Shown: in pieces, positions 62,895 through 64,000 of the stretch
Position numbering within the stretch: position 1 is the stretch's first letter
Layout: each line of letters opens with the position of its first letter
From: Streptomyces ambofaciens ATCC 23877
GTDB taxonomy: Bacteria; Actinomycetota; Actinomycetes; Streptomycetales; Streptomycetaceae
Direction: 5' to 3'
Assembly (NCBI RefSeq): GCF_001267885.1
Contig: NZ_CP012382.1
Location: 6,187,001 to 6,251,000 of the forward strand
DNA length: 64,000 bases
Program-made: the position numbers and the translations under genes
Notes under the pieces: generated by a model
Told to the model about the DNA's origin: nothing
Database searches by the model: none
The model's input: only the letters and a program-made list of their open reading frames with translations

Positions 62895-63472
62895 AGGGTC
62901 TCGAACGTGTCGGTGTCCGCGCGGTGTTCGCGCACGGCGCCGGTGTGGACCTCGTAGTACCAGCCGTGCAGGCGCAGCCGGCCCTCCGTCAGCCGCCGCT
63001 CGACGCACGGGTAGGCGCGCAGCCGCAGCAGCTGGGCCAGGACGTGGCGCTGGACGGCCTCGGCGACCGTCGGATCGGCGGGGTCGCACGGGCCGGGTGC
63101 GTCCGCGGCGTGGGCGAGCCAGTCGCGCACGGCGGGTACGGCGCTCAGGTCGTCGCCGCGCACCAGCGCGCCGACGGCGCCGCAGTGCGAGTGGCCGCAG
63201 ACCACGATGTCCGTGACACCGAGCACCTGCACGGCGTACTCGATGGTGGCCGCCTCGCCGGAGGGGCTCCCGGCGCCGTACGAGGGGACGATGTTGCCCG
63301 CGGTGCGCAGCTCGAAGAGCCGGCCGGGCCGGGCGCCCGTGATGAGGGCCGGTACGACCCGGGAGTCGGAGCAGGTGATGAACAGGACTTCGGGCGACTG
63401 GCCTTGGGCGTGCCCGGCGAACTCCTCAGGGCGCTGTCCGTAGGCGCGGGCGTTGTCGATGAGGGGCTGCAT
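62891..63472 (-). CDS. Beta-class carbonic anhydrase
   Basis: 193 residues. The zinc ligands are in FITCSDSRVV (Cys34, with the Asp36-Arg38 dyad) and VVCGHSHCGAVGALV (His94 and Cys97). It interconverts CO2 and bicarbonate in the cytoplasm. Its stop overlaps the start of the SulP gene, so one transcript supplies both. The ATG at 63472 has AGGAGG 12 bases upstream. Confidence 0.95.
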   Translation of the reverse strand: MQPLIDNARAYGQRPEEFAGHAQGQSPEVLFITCSDSRVVPALITGARPGRLFELRTAGNIVPSYGAGSPSGEAATIEYAVQVLGVTDIVVCGHSHCGAVGALVRGDDLSAVPAVRDWLAHAADAPGPCDPADPTVAEAVQRHVLAQLLRLRAYPCVERRLTEGRLRLHGWYYEVHTGAVREHRADTDTFETL

Positions 63473-63551
63473 GATGCGGTGATTCCTCCTGGCGCGCGGT
63501 GGGGAGCGCGTCGGATGGGCAGGACGGTGGTGGGGGGTTGCCGCCGGACCC

Positions 63552-63953
63552 TCAGCAGCGGAAGACCTGGAGCACCGCCGGCGAGAGATCCGTCGCGTGT
63601 CTCGGCCGGTCCTCGGCCGTGCCGCCGGAGGGGGCGGGGGCGGGCACGACCGACGTGCCCTGCCGCGGCAGCGGCCACAGGGGGGCGTCGGGCTGGGGCG
63701 CGGCGGCGGTGCGGTGGCGGTCGCGGACGCGCGGGGCCGGGGCCGGTTTTCCGGAGCGCCCGGCGGTGTGGCAGGTGGCGGTCTCGTCGTGCAGAGCCGC
63801 GGCGGAAGGGGTGTCACCGGACCGGGCGTTGGCCACGGCCTCGCGGTCTGTGTGCGCGGATGCGAACGACGTTCCGGGGGTGAGGAACTGGAGCGCGAGC
63901 AGGACGGCGGCGAGGAGTGAAAGCACGGTCCGAGCCGTCGTGCCTCGGAGCAT
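63552..63953 (-). CDS. Small secreted protein, hypothetical
   Basis: 133 residues. A signal peptide (TVLSLLAAVLLALQFLTPGTSFASA) is followed by a basic, Pro/Ala-rich, disordered-looking chain with two cysteines (TCHTAG and the final FRC). The ATG has GGAGGGG four bases upstream. It is 79 bp upstream of carbonic anhydrase in the same direction, so co-transcription is likely. No family or function recognised. Confidence 0.65.
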   Translation of the reverse strand: MLRGTTARTVLSLLAAVLLALQFLTPGTSFASAHTDREAVANARSGDTPSAAALHDETATCHTAGRSGKPAPAPRVRDRHRTAAAPQPDAPLWPLPRQGTSVVPAPAPSGGTAEDRPRHATDLSPAVLQVFRC

Positions 63954-64000
63954 GCGCCCCCCTCCAGGTCGTTCGTGCCGTTGGTCCAGGACGACCCAAG

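Overview
The window is chromosomal DNA from a Streptomyces. GC is very high, third codon positions are nearly all G or C, GTG starts are common, and purine-rich ribosome sites are typical. From memory, the gene order (aconitase, ngcEFG, ROK regulator, xylFGH, dxs ... fadA/fadB, RNase D, LuxR regulator, DUF3000, hemE ... hemY, hemQ) follows the S. coelicolor block around SCO5999 to SCO6042. It therefore looks like core chromosome of a close relative, with some accessory material in the middle. No tRNA, rRNA or CRISPR array was seen.

Layout. (1) 1-4 kb: the 3' two thirds of aconitase, then a small convergent cluster of a DUF397 protein, two small membrane proteins and an XRE-DUF5753 regulator (the Scr1/Scr2 or WhiJ type of pair). 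(2) 4-16.6 kb: sugar acquisition. It has a secreted GH92 alpha-mannosidase, an NgcEFG-type ABC importer with a DasR-like site upstream, a ROK regulator (Rok7B7-like) and a xylose-type importer XylFGH. (3) 16.8-21 kb: dxs, an amino acid permease and a NYN/PIN-like protein. (4) 20.98-22.45 kb: an IS5-type insertion sequence with 19-bp terminal inverted repeats and a TTA target duplication. Its transposase frame is broken and it carries an unrelated 177-aa passenger gene. (5) 22.4-36 kb: the most unusual region. It has two tandem beta-propeller proteins, an LCP-family wall-polymer ligase, a giant GT2-CDP-glycerol glycerophosphotransferase, a membrane-anchored EEP hydrolase, and three tandem paralogues of an Asp2/XcbB-like serine hydrolase, each with two Ig-like C-terminal domains. 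This resembles a cell-surface glycopolymer locus and is the best candidate for an undescribed system.

(6) 36-41 kb: the fatty-acid beta-oxidation pair fadA-fadB, with a perfect palindrome at its promoter, and RNase D. (7) 41-50.6 kb: a LuxR response regulator, DUF3000, haem genes (hemE, hemY/hemG, hemQ, the coproporphyrin-dependent branch), a rhomboid protease, a CoA-disulfide-reductase-like flavoprotein and a DUF4349 lipoprotein. (8) 50.6-64 kb: mostly minus-strand genes. These are a secreted tripeptidyl-peptidase-type hydrolase, a DUF692 iron enzyme with a TIGR04222 membrane protein, a GNAT enzyme, a Pth2-like hydrolase, a polysaccharide deacetylase, a Rieske flavoprotein, a Tat-exported PhoX-like protein, a slipin, and a carbonic anhydrase-SulP transporter pair preceded by a small secreted protein.

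Functional links. NgcEFG and XylFGH import chitin- and plant-derived sugars around a ROK regulator. NgcEFG has no ATPase gene here, so it probably uses a shared MsiK-type ATPase. The GH92 enzyme and xylF promoters share a LacI-type operator-like motif. HemE, HemY and HemQ act in one pathway. Carbonic anhydrase and SulP probably form a bicarbonate supply pair. Family assignments come from motifs read by eye and from memory; no database search was run.
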